Shown here in pieces: positions 53,458 through 63,402 of a stretch of 64,000 bases of DNA. The stretch's first letter is position 1. Every line of letters starts with the position of its first letter. Both the position numbers and the translations under genes were made by a program. The notes beneath the pieces were generated by a model. It saw only the letters and a list, made by a program, of their open reading frames with translations. It made no database searches and was not told the origin of the DNA. Source of the stretch: Marinimicrobium alkaliphilum (GTDB lineage Bacteria; Pseudomonadota; Gammaproteobacteria; Pseudomonadales; Cellvibrionaceae); contig NZ_QGMQ01000006.1 of assembly GCF_003259155.1 (NCBI RefSeq), positions 1 to 64,000 of the forward strand, in the 5' to 3' direction.

Positions 53458-54159
53458 CTAGCCCTGGATCCGGGCGGCACCAAGCTGCTGCCACTGCCAG
53501 TCACGCCACTGACCGGTCAACATCGCGGTCGCACGAGCGACGGGCGGCAAGCCGCCGGTGCTTGCCAGGCAGGGATCGACTCGATCTGAGCCCTGGGTCG
53601 ACCATACGCTGTACGATGGCAACTGGCTCGCCAAGCAGCGATCCAGCATGAGCGGGTAAGCATCGAGCGGAAATACGCTCGGATCGGTCAGTGGCGCCGA
53701 CAACGCCAGTTCCGAGAAAGCTGCTTGAATCGGCGTGTGTGCCAGAGCGTCGGCCAACTCGTCAATACGAAGCTGGCCATCCAGCGCTTGCAGGGCGAGC
53801 GTCTCCACATCTTCAAACCAGGTGGCGTTAGTGGCCAAAGTCCCGACGGGCGCTGCCGAACCGGGCAGTTGAGTCATAATTGAAAAAGGGAAATATCGCC
53901 CCACCCGGTCGACACTGGGCAGCACCACGCCCGCCCACACGTGCTCATCGAGCACGCCCGGGGAAAGTACAAAATGCCAGATGGGGCTGGTCAAATACAC
54001 ATCCAGCCAATGCTCGCCGAGCTGCTCGCGTGCCGTTCCCACCAGCGCTTGAAGCCATTCGTCCCACACATGAATACAGGCCGTAGGCAGGCCCCGGTAA
54101 ACAAAATCACCGTGGGCGGGCAGCTTGCCGTAAAAGCCGGCGGCGGTTGCCATGCTCAT
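53458..54159 (-). CDS. tagF: T6SS post-translational repressor TagF (SciT/ImpM family)
   Basis: 233 residues. TagF proteins hold the T6SS in check, in Pseudomonas by acting on the FHA protein independently of the phosphorylation pathway. The N-terminal signature GFYGKLPAHGDFVYRGLP and the central VGRYFPFSIM, a hallmark of the family, are present. ATG 54159 overlaps the tssM stop (TAATG) and has GGAGG seven bases upstream, so it is chosen over an ATG 18 bases earlier. It continues the core T6SS operon into its regulatory genes pppA and ppkA. Confidence 0.92.
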   Translation of the reverse strand: MSMATAAGFYGKLPAHGDFVYRGLPTACIHVWDEWLQALVGTAREQLGEHWLDVYLTSPIWHFVLSPGVLDEHVWAGVVLPSVDRVGRYFPFSIMTQLPGSAAPVGTLATNATWFEDVETLALQALDGQLRIDELADALAHTPIQAAFSELALSAPLTDPSVFPLDAYPLMLDRCLASQLPSYSVWSTQGSDRVDPCLASTGGLPPVARATAMLTGQWRDWQWQQLGAARIQG

Positions 54160-57100
54160 TAGAGTACCTCCGGGCACCGGTACTGGCGCAAAGGGTTATC
54201 GTTGAAAATGTTATTGACACTTTGCGCTCTGACCTCGTATACAATTTCATCACGCCCGTCGGGCGCATCGGTACGGCTGTCGGCCGAAAACGTCAAGCGA
54301 TAGACGTCGGCCCGGGAGGTGCGCTCGACCCGGGCGTCCTCAAGTGCCCTGAGCCAGGCCCAGCCCCCCTCATAACGCCGTTCACGCACTGCGCCGTTGA
54401 CCCCTTCGAAGCGCAGGCGCAAACGACTCTCGGCCCGATCGCCCGCCCACGTAACCGGCCGCCACAAGCGCGGCCCGTGATTGTAGCTGAGGGCTTCGCC
54501 CCCCATGTCGAGGGAGAAGCGGGCATTTTCGGCACTCAAATCCATGGGTCGGAATTCCAGATCCAGCCTCGGCGTTGGTTCGCTACCCCGAAACATAACG
54601 TCGGTGACCTCCAGGCCTTGGCGAATACGCTCCAGGCTATCGCCCGAGAGGCCGAGAGTGTAGCCATCCACCTGTCGATTGCTCCAACGCCCGCGAGTGT
54701 GAACAAAGGGTTCAACATACTCCTGAAAAAAACGCTGGTGCGTGCCCCCGGGTTTAAAAAACTCAGTGAAGTCATACATCGATATTTCAGCGGAGGCGCC
54801 AGCGGTGAGCGGATACCGCCCCGATGCAAAGCGCTGGTAGGGGCGGTAGACCTGTTCGTGCCACTCGCGACTGACGTGATTGCGTGCCGAACCCAAGATG
54901 ACCCGCCAGGTTTGTGCCGACAGCTCCTCAAGCCAACCCTGCATCGGCTCGGGCATCGTGCGCGCATAGCTGCGCAGCTGAGTCATCGCGTTTCCGCTGC
55001 CATTTTGGTAGCGATCCCGGGCGATCTCGAAGGCACGCTGATCCGGGTTGGGGGCCATGCGGATTTCCTCGACGAAGTCGGCAAGCTTGCGCACCTCTTG
55101 CAGCGTCGCATGAACCGGTGCGGCGCTATCGTCACCACCGGCCATCAGGCGATGCAGATCCCGGTAGTGACGATCCACCGGTGTGTCATCTATCCTGCTG
55201 GCGGCCAGCTGTGCCGCCTGACTCGAGCGCTGACCTCGCCCTGCCCCCGCAACCGCATCGCGGACACGCGAATCGGTCAAGCGGGTTTGATCAACCTTGG
55301 CCTGAAGCACCGCGTGCAATGGCGAATTCAGGGTGTCAGCTGCACGCCCGAGAATGTCACCGGCATGGTTCAGGCTGGTGAAGGGCTTGATCTTGATTTC
55401 CGCCATGGCGTTGTTCCAGGTGCGGATATAATCGTTGTGATAAAGCCGGTTTACCTGCTCACTGAGAGCACTCAGATCGTCGTCGCTGATGGACACATCG
55501 GTGCTATCGAGACTGGCGAAGATCCACCGGTCATTGACCAGTTCGCGCAGTACTGGGGAGCGGCGAGACAAATCAATCGCCCGATAGCCTTCGCGGGTGT
55601 ACAGCCAAGGGACTTGGTTGACCTGCCGGGCCCGGCTGTCGTAATCAAAAACGATACTCAGCTGATCCCCGTACCGCACCTGCATATCCACCCGGCGCTG
55701 ATACTCGGGCTCGGTCTGGATACGGTTGTACACCCGCGTTGCCAGGGGTACCTGCTGCAGGCGCTCGGCAACCTGACGTGAGAGCGGCTGGTTTAAAGGC
55801 TGGGACTCAAGCTCCAGACTCAGCAACTGCGCCAGATGGGCCTGAACCTGACGCTGCTCGGCAGCACTGAGTAAGTCAGCCTCTGCCCAGTAACGGCGGA
55901 ACCACTCATTGACCGCACCCGGCGCGAGGCGCTCGACATCGCCAAACATCTGATAAACCCGAAAACGACCATACAGGGCGAGATCTTCATCTGTTTCGGT
56001 GAGCGCCCGCTCCAACTCTGCCAGCAGTCCGCGCATAAAGGGTCCGCGCAAGTAATCGTGGTACGCCTGCCGGGTACGCCGCTCAATGCGTCCGTCATAG
56101 AGCCCGACACCGGTAAGCCAGGGATGATTTTCCTGCGCATAGACGTCACTGGCCATCGACAGAGACGCCAAGGGCCCCAGCGTGGCACGCACGCTGCGAT
56201 CCCACTGGGGGGTTTCCCGGGCCGAGGCCTCGAAGGCGCTCAGGTGATGGCGCACATCCTCCATCGACCCCGCGTGGCGGCCGACACTGCCCGTCCAAAT
56301 TACCAGTAGCCCGGCGACGCAGGCCGCGAGGGCGCCGTAGGCTCCACGCTGCCCCCACCGGCGCCAACGCTCGTAGCGCGGATTGGTCCCCACAAGTTCC
56401 GATTCGGGGAAGATCACATCGCGGAACAGGCGTCCAAGGAAGAAGCTTTTACCCCGGCCAAGCGCGACGGCCTGAGGTTCGCGGTCAATACCAAACTGGC
56501 TCGAAACCGCTGTCATCAAACGATCAATCGGCGTCCCATCCTGGGTCCCGCTGGAAAAGTAAACGCCCCGCAAGTAAGGCTGAAAACGGTAGCGGTTAGG
56601 GGCGAAGGTCTCACGCACAAAAGCCTGCACCAACGGGTGAACCTGCTCCATCTGGCGCGGAAACTGCTCAATGGCGGTCCGCCGCTCGCGGTCGCGTTCC
56701 TGGTGCATCCGCCATACCAGGCGTTCATAAAGTCGCGCTTCCAATTCTCCGAGTTCGCTGTCAATATCCTCAAAGTCTGGCGCGCCGTCCGCGTGAGGTG
56801 AATCCGATAACGTGACACCCCACACCTGGTCGCGCTCATCTCGCCCCAGGTCCTCAAAGAACTCATTGAACCCGGAAATGAGATCCGCCTTGGTAAACAA
56901 CAGGTAAACGGGAAAGCGGACCTCAAGCTTGGTCATCAGTTCATCGATGCGGGTCCGAATGGTGCGCGCATGACGAAGCCGCTCCTCCTCTGGCTGTGTC
57001 AGCAGATCCTGAATACTGATGGCAACAATGACACCGTTAATGGGACGGCGGCGGCGATGTTTTTTGAGCAAATCAAGAAAACCCTCCCACGCCGAACCAT

Positions 57101-57713
57101 CGACAACCCGGTGGCTGTCCTGAGTGGTGTAGCGTCCAGCGGTATCTACAAGCACCGCCTCGTTCGTAAACCACCAATCACAATGTCGAGTACCGCCGAC
57201 GCCCTGCAGGGCGCCTCGGCCGAATTGCTCTGCAAGCGGAAACTCGAGCCCGGAGTTGACTAGCGCGGTGGTTTTCCCCGCGCCCGGCGGGCCGACGATG
57301 ATGTACCAGGGAAGCTCATACAGGGCTCGCGTTTTGTTGGCACGCCCGCGAAATTTGTGTCCCCGGAGTGTGGTCAGCGCATTAAAAAAGCGCTGCTGAA
57401 TTTCCTTGACCTCTTCCCCCGCCTGCGTGGATGCATAATCCTGGCCGCCGACCGGCGGGCTCTCCTGAATATCCTCTACCAATTGTTTGTTCTGTTTGTG
57501 GTTCCGCGCCTGGATACGCAGGTTGTTCAAACCCCAAATGATCAGAACCACCATTATGGCGACCAACCGGGCCTGGCTGCCGGCCAAAGGGGCGACGTTG
57601 GCATCGCCAAACTTGATCGCGGGACCCACAAACCAGATCAGCAAAGCAATCACCACCACGCCAAGGAGCGATAAGGTTACGGGGTGAATGAGTCGAGCAA
57701 ATAGTTTTTTCAT
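54159..57713 (-). CDS. tssM: T6SS membrane complex protein TssM (IcmF)
   Basis: 1,184-residue inner-membrane backbone of the T6SS membrane complex. Transmembrane helices lie at about 13-33, 47-63 and 450-472. The cytoplasmic part carries a complete nucleotide-binding site (GPPGAGKTT, 141-149; VLVDTAGRY near 190; FTKADLISGF), which in many TssM proteins is degenerate. A periplasmic domain of about 700 residues follows and ends in the all-beta C-terminus that binds TssJ. It is followed by tagF (overlapping) and preceded by tssL. Confidence 0.96.
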   Translation of the reverse strand: MKKLFARLIHPVTLSLLGVVVIALLIWFVGPAIKFGDANVAPLAGSQARLVAIMVVLIIWGLNNLRIQARNHKQNKQLVEDIQESPPVGGQDYASTQAGEEVKEIQQRFFNALTTLRGHKFRGRANKTRALYELPWYIIVGPPGAGKTTALVNSGLEFPLAEQFGRGALQGVGGTRHCDWWFTNEAVLVDTAGRYTTQDSHRVVDGSAWEGFLDLLKKHRRRRPINGVIVAISIQDLLTQPEEERLRHARTIRTRIDELMTKLEVRFPVYLLFTKADLISGFNEFFEDLGRDERDQVWGVTLSDSPHADGAPDFEDIDSELGELEARLYERLVWRMHQERDRERRTAIEQFPRQMEQVHPLVQAFVRETFAPNRYRFQPYLRGVYFSSGTQDGTPIDRLMTAVSSQFGIDREPQAVALGRGKSFFLGRLFRDVIFPESELVGTNPRYERWRRWGQRGAYGALAACVAGLLVIWTGSVGRHAGSMEDVRHHLSAFEASARETPQWDRSVRATLGPLASLSMASDVYAQENHPWLTGVGLYDGRIERRTRQAYHDYLRGPFMRGLLAELERALTETDEDLALYGRFRVYQMFGDVERLAPGAVNEWFRRYWAEADLLSAAEQRQVQAHLAQLLSLELESQPLNQPLSRQVAERLQQVPLATRVYNRIQTEPEYQRRVDMQVRYGDQLSIVFDYDSRARQVNQVPWLYTREGYRAIDLSRRSPVLRELVNDRWIFASLDSTDVSISDDDLSALSEQVNRLYHNDYIRTWNNAMAEIKIKPFTSLNHAGDILGRAADTLNSPLHAVLQAKVDQTRLTDSRVRDAVAGAGRGQRSSQAAQLAASRIDDTPVDRHYRDLHRLMAGGDDSAAPVHATLQEVRKLADFVEEIRMAPNPDQRAFEIARDRYQNGSGNAMTQLRSYARTMPEPMQGWLEELSAQTWRVILGSARNHVSREWHEQVYRPYQRFASGRYPLTAGASAEISMYDFTEFFKPGGTHQRFFQEYVEPFVHTRGRWSNRQVDGYTLGLSGDSLERIRQGLEVTDVMFRGSEPTPRLDLEFRPMDLSAENARFSLDMGGEALSYNHGPRLWRPVTWAGDRAESRLRLRFEGVNGAVRERRYEGGWAWLRALEDARVERTSRADVYRLTFSADSRTDAPDGRDEIVYEVRAQSVNNIFNDNPLRQYRCPEVL

Positions 57714-57725
57714 GCCACGATATCC

Positions 57726-58613
57726 TTAATCCCTTGGCGACTGATCACGTCGTTCCCTGGTTTCAATGCCGCCGATGACCTGTTCGAGCTGATCGACAAC
57801 CGGGTTGGAGCTGCTGTAAAGCCAGTAGCGAAAGCCCGAGTAGGTCATGACCAGAACCAATGCCACACTCGCGGCCAACACCCACAGAGGCACGTACTCG
57901 CTCAACGTGGAACGCGTCTTGCCCAGCCCCTTCCAGCGTCTGGACAGAGCCCTTTCGTGCTCGCCCCGGTAGCGCCGAATGGTTCGATAGAGATCATCTT
58001 TTAATTGTTCAAGCGCATCCCGCCCCCGGGTCGACAACCGGTAGCGCCCCTCAAATCCGAGGCTCAGACACAGGTACATCAACTCCAGCATGTCGATATG
58101 CTCAGCCGGTGCCTGAAGCATCCGCTCAAGAATCTGAAAGAACTTTTCACCGCCCGATGTTTCGTTGTGAAAACGGCTCAGAAGGCTGCCTTGCGCCCAG
58201 GGGCTGTCACTCCCCCAAGGTGTGTTCAGTACCGCCTCATCCAGAACCGAGCAGAGCACATAGCGCGCCGCCAATATGATCTCCGGCTTGATTCCGCGCA
58301 CCCTGGCCCGTTCCTCGAACTGCCGAATCTCATAGCTCAGCTGACGATAGAGGCCTGAGACATCCGTGTGCCGAGCGGTGCCACTGACTCGGGCATGCAC
58401 CGCCAACAACGTATCGGCGGCGCTCACCAGCGGATTGAGTCCTCGCCCGGGAACAATCAAGGCCAATGTCTCAGTGTTGGGTGTCGGGACAGGCGCGGGC
58501 TGTGCGGCCTGTACAGCAGCGCCACTGAGAGGTTCAGCACCGCCTTTCATGCGGGTTCGATCCCCCCCGGGACGCGGCTGTCGAAAAACGGTTTTGTCGA
58601 CGTTATCCATCAC
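57726..58613 (-). CDS. tssL: T6SS membrane complex protein TssL (DotU), short form
   Basis: 295 residues. A Pro-rich N-terminus is followed by the cytoplasmic DotU domain (about 60-240; SYEIRQFEERARVRG, CSVLDEAVLNTPWG, YLCLSLGFEGRYR) and a single transmembrane helix (about 250-270), then a short periplasmic tail. There is no OmpA-like peptidoglycan-binding extension. Anchoring to the wall must therefore come from another protein. It lies 12 bases before tssM. Confidence 0.94.
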   Translation of the reverse strand: MMDNVDKTVFRQPRPGGDRTRMKGGAEPLSGAAVQAAQPAPVPTPNTETLALIVPGRGLNPLVSAADTLLAVHARVSGTARHTDVSGLYRQLSYEIRQFEERARVRGIKPEIILAARYVLCSVLDEAVLNTPWGSDSPWAQGSLLSRFHNETSGGEKFFQILERMLQAPAEHIDMLELMYLCLSLGFEGRYRLSTRGRDALEQLKDDLYRTIRRYRGEHERALSRRWKGLGKTRSTLSEYVPLWVLAASVALVLVMTYSGFRYWLYSSSNPVVDQLEQVIGGIETRERRDQSPRD

Positions 58614-58643
58614 AACTCCTGTCGGCTAAGGCGAAGGCGGGCG

Positions 58644-59978
58644 CTACTGCCGAATTGCCCAGAACTCCATTTCCAGGCCGGGGAAATCCCCACCCACATG
58701 CAGGGCGAAACCCCCCGAGGTTTTCAGCTCGGGCCAGAACGCACCCTGCTTATCCAGCTCAAAATAGGCGTAGCCCGAGCGGTAGGGAATCTGCCGAGGA
58801 GCAACCGGCAACGGACGTATGGCGATGCCCGGCATTGCAGCGTTGACGAGCTGGCGGATACGCTCCACCGGGCCGATTTTGATCTGGCCCGGCAAACGCG
58901 AGCGCAGAACCTCTTCCGACACATCCGCGCGCACGGCCAGGACGAAACTTCCGGAATCCAGCAATGAGCGGTCAGTAATGGTCGCCACACGAATACCGTA
59001 CTTTTTTTCCTCCAACTGCAAAGCGGTAGCCGTTTGTTCGTACACCATTGACAGGTAAGTGCGCAGGGTACTCCAAAGCGGGCCGAAGCTGGCTTGCAGA
59101 TCGTCGTGGCGGTAGGGTGCAAACTCAGGAGGACGCTTGGTCTTGGCCACAAAGGTTGCAAACTCGCCCGCCATCTGCAGCAGCAGTTGATAAAGCGCCA
59201 AGGGATGAAGGTTGCGAAGCTGAACTAGATGATTGATCAACGGCTCAAAACGGTTAATCATTTGCAGCATCATGTAGTCGGCAATCTCGGCGCTGCCACC
59301 GCGCCGGGCGTCGGCAAGCCGGCCGGCGATGGCCTCGCCCCGGTGATGCAAAAGCCCGCCAAGCTCGGGAATGAAGCCGTTCAGCCGCGGCGCCGCCGAA
59401 CAGTCCAGGCATGCGGGTATGAACTGTTCGTCCAGGAGTACATTGCCGTCATCCCGCGTTTCGGCGATCCGCAGAACCCCGATACAGGCATAGCCACTGA
59501 GGTCTTCAGTCTCAAGCATCAAACGAACCCGCAGCTTGCCAATGTCCACCGGGCGAGTATCACCGCCCTCTGCGCTGCAATCGCGGGTGCTCATTTCAGA
59601 AACGTAATAACGTGCCAACGCCTGGCTGTCATCACCCCGGGATACGTCGACGGCGCCGGGTCGGCGGACGGGCACGGTCAGGTAAACCAGTGTGTCGTGC
59701 ACCCCCTCAGGTAACGCCAACACCGCAGGCGCGTCGTCCACGTCCGGAAAATTAAAGGGGGTTCCATCGGGAAATACACCCTGACCGCGCAGTACCGACA
59801 GCTTGCCCAGCTTCAATAACTGTTGATCCAGCTCAAACGCCTGCAAGCCCCACGCATGAACGCCCAGCGCCGAGCACTTGGCATCGACATAGCGCTCCAC
59901 GTAGCGATCATACTGCTGAAAATGCTGAGGATTGAGAAACATTCCCTCAGACCAGATAACTTTACTGCTGAGTGACAT
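58644..59978 (-). CDS. tssK: T6SS baseplate protein TssK
   Basis: 444-residue cytoplasmic protein linking the baseplate to the TssL/TssM membrane complex. The N-terminus VIWSEGMFLNPQHFQQYDRY is the family signature. LVQLRNLHPLALYQLLLQMAGE lies in the central helical domain, and a phage-receptor-binding-like C-terminal head ends at residue 444. Gene order tssJ-tssK-tssL-tssM is the standard core arrangement. Confidence 0.96.
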   Translation of the reverse strand: MSLSSKVIWSEGMFLNPQHFQQYDRYVERYVDAKCSALGVHAWGLQAFELDQQLLKLGKLSVLRGQGVFPDGTPFNFPDVDDAPAVLALPEGVHDTLVYLTVPVRRPGAVDVSRGDDSQALARYYVSEMSTRDCSAEGGDTRPVDIGKLRVRLMLETEDLSGYACIGVLRIAETRDDGNVLLDEQFIPACLDCSAAPRLNGFIPELGGLLHHRGEAIAGRLADARRGGSAEIADYMMLQMINRFEPLINHLVQLRNLHPLALYQLLLQMAGEFATFVAKTKRPPEFAPYRHDDLQASFGPLWSTLRTYLSMVYEQTATALQLEEKKYGIRVATITDRSLLDSGSFVLAVRADVSEEVLRSRLPGQIKIGPVERIRQLVNAAMPGIAIRPLPVAPRQIPYRSGYAYFELDKQGAFWPELKTSGGFALHVGGDFPGLEMEFWAIRQ

Positions 59979-59996
59979 AACGGCTATTCCCTGTTG

Positions 59997-60470
59997 TTAA
60001 TGCACCTGCGTGATGGTGTTGCCTGAAATCCGGATCCAGAGCCGATCGCGAAATACATTTTTGGCCGTCACCGGCACAACCAATTTATAGGTGGCATCAT
60101 CGTATTGGTAAAACTCGGCCAGTATGCCCACGTACCGGGTTTCCCGATCCAGAACCATCTCGTACTCACGCAGCTCCGTGGGCGCCACGCGGGACAGCTG
60201 TCGACGATTCACCAGACTGTCCCCGAGCACGTTCTGATCCCGCTCGTACAACTCGATAAAGTCGGCTCGCGCAAACGCATCGGGGCTGCGCAGTTCGTAC
60301 AGTCGAATGAAAACCGGCGCCGGCTCATCCCGGGTGTTCGGATTGATATCCTCAGCGGCGCTCACGCTCAGGGTAAAATCCGTATTCAGATTGAAGACGC
60401 GCCCCACCCGGCTCTCCTGGGATGAGCAGCCCACCAGCATCAAAGCGCCCAACAGCACCAATATGCGCAT
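59997..60470 (-). CDS. tssJ: T6SS outer-membrane lipoprotein TssJ
   Basis: 157 residues. A lipobox ends in LVGC with Cys15, giving a lipid anchor in the outer membrane. A transthyretin-like beta-sandwich domain follows (about 35-157; PAPVFIRLYELRSPDAFARADF, VGILAEFYQYDDATYK) that binds the TssM C-terminus. It lies 18 bases before tssK and 24 bases after tagH. Confidence 0.95.
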   Translation of the reverse strand: MRILVLLGALMLVGCSSQESRVGRVFNLNTDFTLSVSAAEDINPNTRDEPAPVFIRLYELRSPDAFARADFIELYERDQNVLGDSLVNRRQLSRVAPTELREYEMVLDRETRYVGILAEFYQYDDATYKLVVPVTAKNVFRDRLWIRISGNTITQVH

Positions 60471-60494
60471 GATTCTTCCCTCTCCAGACAGTGG

Positions 60495-61820
60495 CTATTT
60501 CGACCGCGAAGCCGCAAGGCTTCTGAGTTGATCCTGATAGGCCTGAACAAATTCATCGCCGAAAATCTGCTGAAATGAGCGATCAATATTATCGTTCAGA
60601 GTTTCGTAATGTGCCTGGTACTGACGCCAGTAACGCCCCGACTGCAAAGAGCCAAAAGCGCCGGGCTTTTTCTGCTTATCAAAGGCCGCCTGAAGCCGGT
60701 GCGGATCAAAGTCCTCCAACATATGCTCAAATGCGCTGCGCATACCGGCAATCATGGCCAACTGATGCTCGGCGATTTCCTGAAAGCCTTCGTGAATAGC
60801 GTCCAGCGGCGCCTTGTAGGCTTGGCTCCGGCGCACAAAGATGTTGTCGATGGCCTCGTCGACATCAGCGGAGAACTTGAGCGGATTATTCTCGACGGGC
60901 TGGATGGTGGTTACGTTCATCCGAAACTCATTCTTGATGCTCGCGCGCGAGCGCAACACCTGCATCAGGCCGGCAATGACCTCCCGGATCATACGACCTA
61001 CCAGGGGAGAAAGTTCGGCGCGATCGGCCGGAGACAGGCGACTACTGTCCAGTCCCATGGCCTCGATCAGGGCATCTACCGGGCCACCTGCAGACTCAGT
61101 CTGTGGCGGAATTTTCGCTACCGCGGGCTTGGGCACGGGTGACGCAACCTCAACGGGCGCGGGCATAGATTCGGGCTCTGCAGCGCTCGACGCTGCCTGA
61201 ACCTCGTCGAGCCAATCGTCAGGGATCAAACTCTCGGGCGCAGCCTCAGGCCAGGCAATCGCCTCCGCCGCCGGGCTGGCAGACGCAGCCGTTTCGCCGA
61301 TGGTCCAAGGCTCTGGCGCCACATCACTGTCAGCGAGACCATCCAGGGCCTGCAGCGGGTCGACTGACGCACCACTGTCTACCAGCACAGAATCGCCAGG
61401 GCCAAAAGGATCCTCGCCAAAGGCAGTACCCGATGAGGCCGGAGGCGGCGCAGCGCCGGGCAAATCATCGAAGGGCGACAGGGGGTCAGGCGTACAGGCG
61501 GCTGACATCTCAACGGCGAAACTGTAGTCGCCGAGACTAATGGAGTCACCATGAGTAAGACTGGCACGCGAGCCTTTACCCAGCGGCTCTGACGATTGAT
61601 TGAGAAAGGTACCGTTGGTACTGAGATCAATAATCTGGTAATGATTGTTTTGAAAAACAAGCTCACAGTGCCGTGACGAGAGAATTCGCTCAGGATCGGC
61701 GAGAACCCAGGTGTTGCCGGCGCCTCGACCGATGGTTCCGCCCTGCTCGCCGAAAGTATGGGAAGGTTGTGAAAGCGGTATGCCGTCCGGTGCTTTGGTA
61801 ATCCTTAACTGTAAAGTCAT
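60495..61820 (-). CDS. tagH: T6SS FHA-domain protein TagH (Fha1-like)
   Basis: 441 residues and first gene of the leftward T6SS operon. An N-terminal FHA domain (about 1-105) carries GRGAGNTWVL, SSRHC and the phospho-threonine pocket NGTFLNQ. A low-complexity Ala/Pro/Glu linker (about 110-245) leads to the conserved C-terminal domain (about 250-435; SRLSPADRAELSPLVGRMIREV, GRYWRQYQAHYE) of the TIGR03354-type family. It is the expected substrate and partner of PpkA and PppA, triggering T6SS assembly when phosphorylated. Confidence 0.93.
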   Translation of the reverse strand: MTLQLRITKAPDGIPLSQPSHTFGEQGGTIGRGAGNTWVLADPERILSSRHCELVFQNNHYQIIDLSTNGTFLNQSSEPLGKGSRASLTHGDSISLGDYSFAVEMSAACTPDPLSPFDDLPGAAPPPASSGTAFGEDPFGPGDSVLVDSGASVDPLQALDGLADSDVAPEPWTIGETAASASPAAEAIAWPEAAPESLIPDDWLDEVQAASSAAEPESMPAPVEVASPVPKPAVAKIPPQTESAGGPVDALIEAMGLDSSRLSPADRAELSPLVGRMIREVIAGLMQVLRSRASIKNEFRMNVTTIQPVENNPLKFSADVDEAIDNIFVRRSQAYKAPLDAIHEGFQEIAEHQLAMIAGMRSAFEHMLEDFDPHRLQAAFDKQKKPGAFGSLQSGRYWRQYQAHYETLNDNIDRSFQQIFGDEFVQAYQDQLRSLAASRSK

Positions 61821-62232
61821 CCTGTTACTGTCCCGAAACTATCCATTTTTTCACTGTGACTATTTGGGCGTCAGGCACCCAGCTGTGCTTGGCAAAGCTA
61901 CAAGGAAAGACACGACAGGTTGTCGCAAAATTCCCTCCATGGAAGGAGGCTATCCATGCGAAACGCATTCTGCCACAGTTTTTTTTGGCGGGCGATAACA
62001 CCTTTGTTTTTTTGCACATGAATTCTCAAAAAGTTGAACCGGCTCATACTTTTTGAAAATTCTTTGTTTAATTTGGCGCAATTTTCTTGTTGTCTATTTA
62101 AATAACGAATCTGCTTGTGGTAAGTTTCTGCGCATTGTCATCACTGCAAATCAGCGCCAGCACGCGAAAGACGGAACGGCATCCGCTAGTTAATCAGTCA
62201 CTAGAGAAACACAATAGGGATATTGTCAATTC
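61821..62232. promoter_or_regulatory. Divergent promoter region of the two T6SS operons
   Basis: 412 bases between tagH (leftward) and tssA (rightward), AT-rich in the second half. A possible rightward sigma70 promoter is TTGGCG (62073-62078), 17 bases, then ATTTAA (62096-62101). A sigma54-type site was looked for near TTGGCG and does not fit (no GC twelve bases on). Control proteins acting here were not identified. No gene was recognised. Confidence 0.5.
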
Positions 62233-63345
62233 ATGGCCTCAGAACGCGTTATCGACTTAGATGCACTCCTTGCGCCCATCGCCGAAACCACGCCTGCGGG
62301 CAATGATCCGCGAGAAGATGCGTCGCCTCAATCGCTCTACCAAACCCTGAAAAGAGAGCGTTCCTCTGCCCGTGCGGCTGAACGAAAAACCGTGCACGAT
62401 GGTAACGATCAGGAAGCGGACAGCCATTGGCAGAACGTATTGAGTATGGCCCCGACACTCATTCAGGAGCAGGCAAAAGACCTCGAAGTCGCGAGCTGGC
62501 TGACGGAAGCCCTGGTACGCAAGCACGGATTTAGAGGCCTGCGGGATGCATTTGCGTTAATACACGGACTGGTGCAAAACTTCTGGAACGACCTCTACCC
62601 CCGCCCGGATGAAGACGGCATCGAAACCCGCGTGGCACCGCTGTCTGGCCTCAACGGCGAAGGTGCCGAAGGTGTCCTGATTGCCCCCATCCGCAAAGTG
62701 TCAATCACGGAGGGCAATCCTCCAGCCCCCTTTAGCCTGTGGCAGTATCAGCAGGCGCTGGATATTCAGAAGCTCCCCGACGAAGATGCCCGGCAGACAA
62801 AAGAACAGACGCTGGGTTACAGCCTTTACGATATCGAGCGGGCTGTGGCCGAGTCGTCGGACACCTTCTTTATCGAACAACGGGACCATCTTGACGAAGC
62901 ATTGGCGCATTATCGCGCCTGTAGCGAGACACTCGACAATCATTGCGGCGCGGAATACGCGCCCCCCGTGCGCAATATTCTCTCGGTGCTGGAAGAGTGT
63001 CGCGGTGCTATGAGTCACCTCGGCAAAGACAAGTATCCGGTTGCCGGAGAACACACGGAAAGTGCCAGTTCCGACGGCGATAAATCCGCCAACAGTGACG
63101 TCCCCGTATCCACAAACCACATCAAGAAGAAAGCGCTCGACCGAGAAGAAGCCTTCCGGCAACTGCGGGAGATTTCCGACTTCTTTCTCAAGACGGAGCC
63201 GCATTCGCCGGTCTCCTACGTGCTTCAGAAAGCGGTCAAGTGGGGCAATATGCGGCTTGATGAGCTGATCGCAGAACTCATCCCCGACTCATCTTCTCGC
63301 GCGCATTACAGCGAGCTGACCGGCGTCGACATTAACGATGACTGA
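62233..63345 (+). CDS. tssA: T6SS assembly protein TssA
   Basis: 370 residues. The N-terminal ImpA domain (about 8-140) includes IAETTPAGNDPREDASPQSL and the FWNDLYPRPDEDG motif, followed by the middle domain and a charged linker (about 270-300). The C-terminal helical part (about 305-365) contains REEAFRQLREISDFFLKTEPHSPVSYVLQKAVKWG, which fits the TssA C-terminal ring-forming domain of the short class. It primes and caps growth of the sheath and tube. It heads the rightward operon tssA-tssB-tssC. Confidence 0.93.
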   Translation: MASERVIDLDALLAPIAETTPAGNDPREDASPQSLYQTLKRERSSARAAERKTVHDGNDQEADSHWQNVLSMAPTLIQEQAKDLEVASWLTEALVRKHGFRGLRDAFALIHGLVQNFWNDLYPRPDEDGIETRVAPLSGLNGEGAEGVLIAPIRKVSITEGNPPAPFSLWQYQQALDIQKLPDEDARQTKEQTLGYSLYDIERAVAESSDTFFIEQRDHLDEALAHYRACSETLDNHCGAEYAPPVRNILSVLEECRGAMSHLGKDKYPVAGEHTESASSDGDKSANSDVPVSTNHIKKKALDREEAFRQLREISDFFLKTEPHSPVSYVLQKAVKWGNMRLDELIAELIPDSSSRAHYSELTGVDINDD

Positions 63346-63402
63346 TGCCTGCTGAACGAAAGGAAACTGAAACTCAATCACAACCCAAGAGGAATAGGGA
63401 TT

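Noticed and set aside
54147-55781. 544-codon plus-strand frame opposite tssM
   Set aside because: Antisense of TssM with no recognisable domain or start signal.
62073-62092. Sigma54 promoter (TTGGCG...) for tssA
   Set aside because: Ten bases after GG the sequence is TT rather than GC, so the -24/-12 pattern fails.
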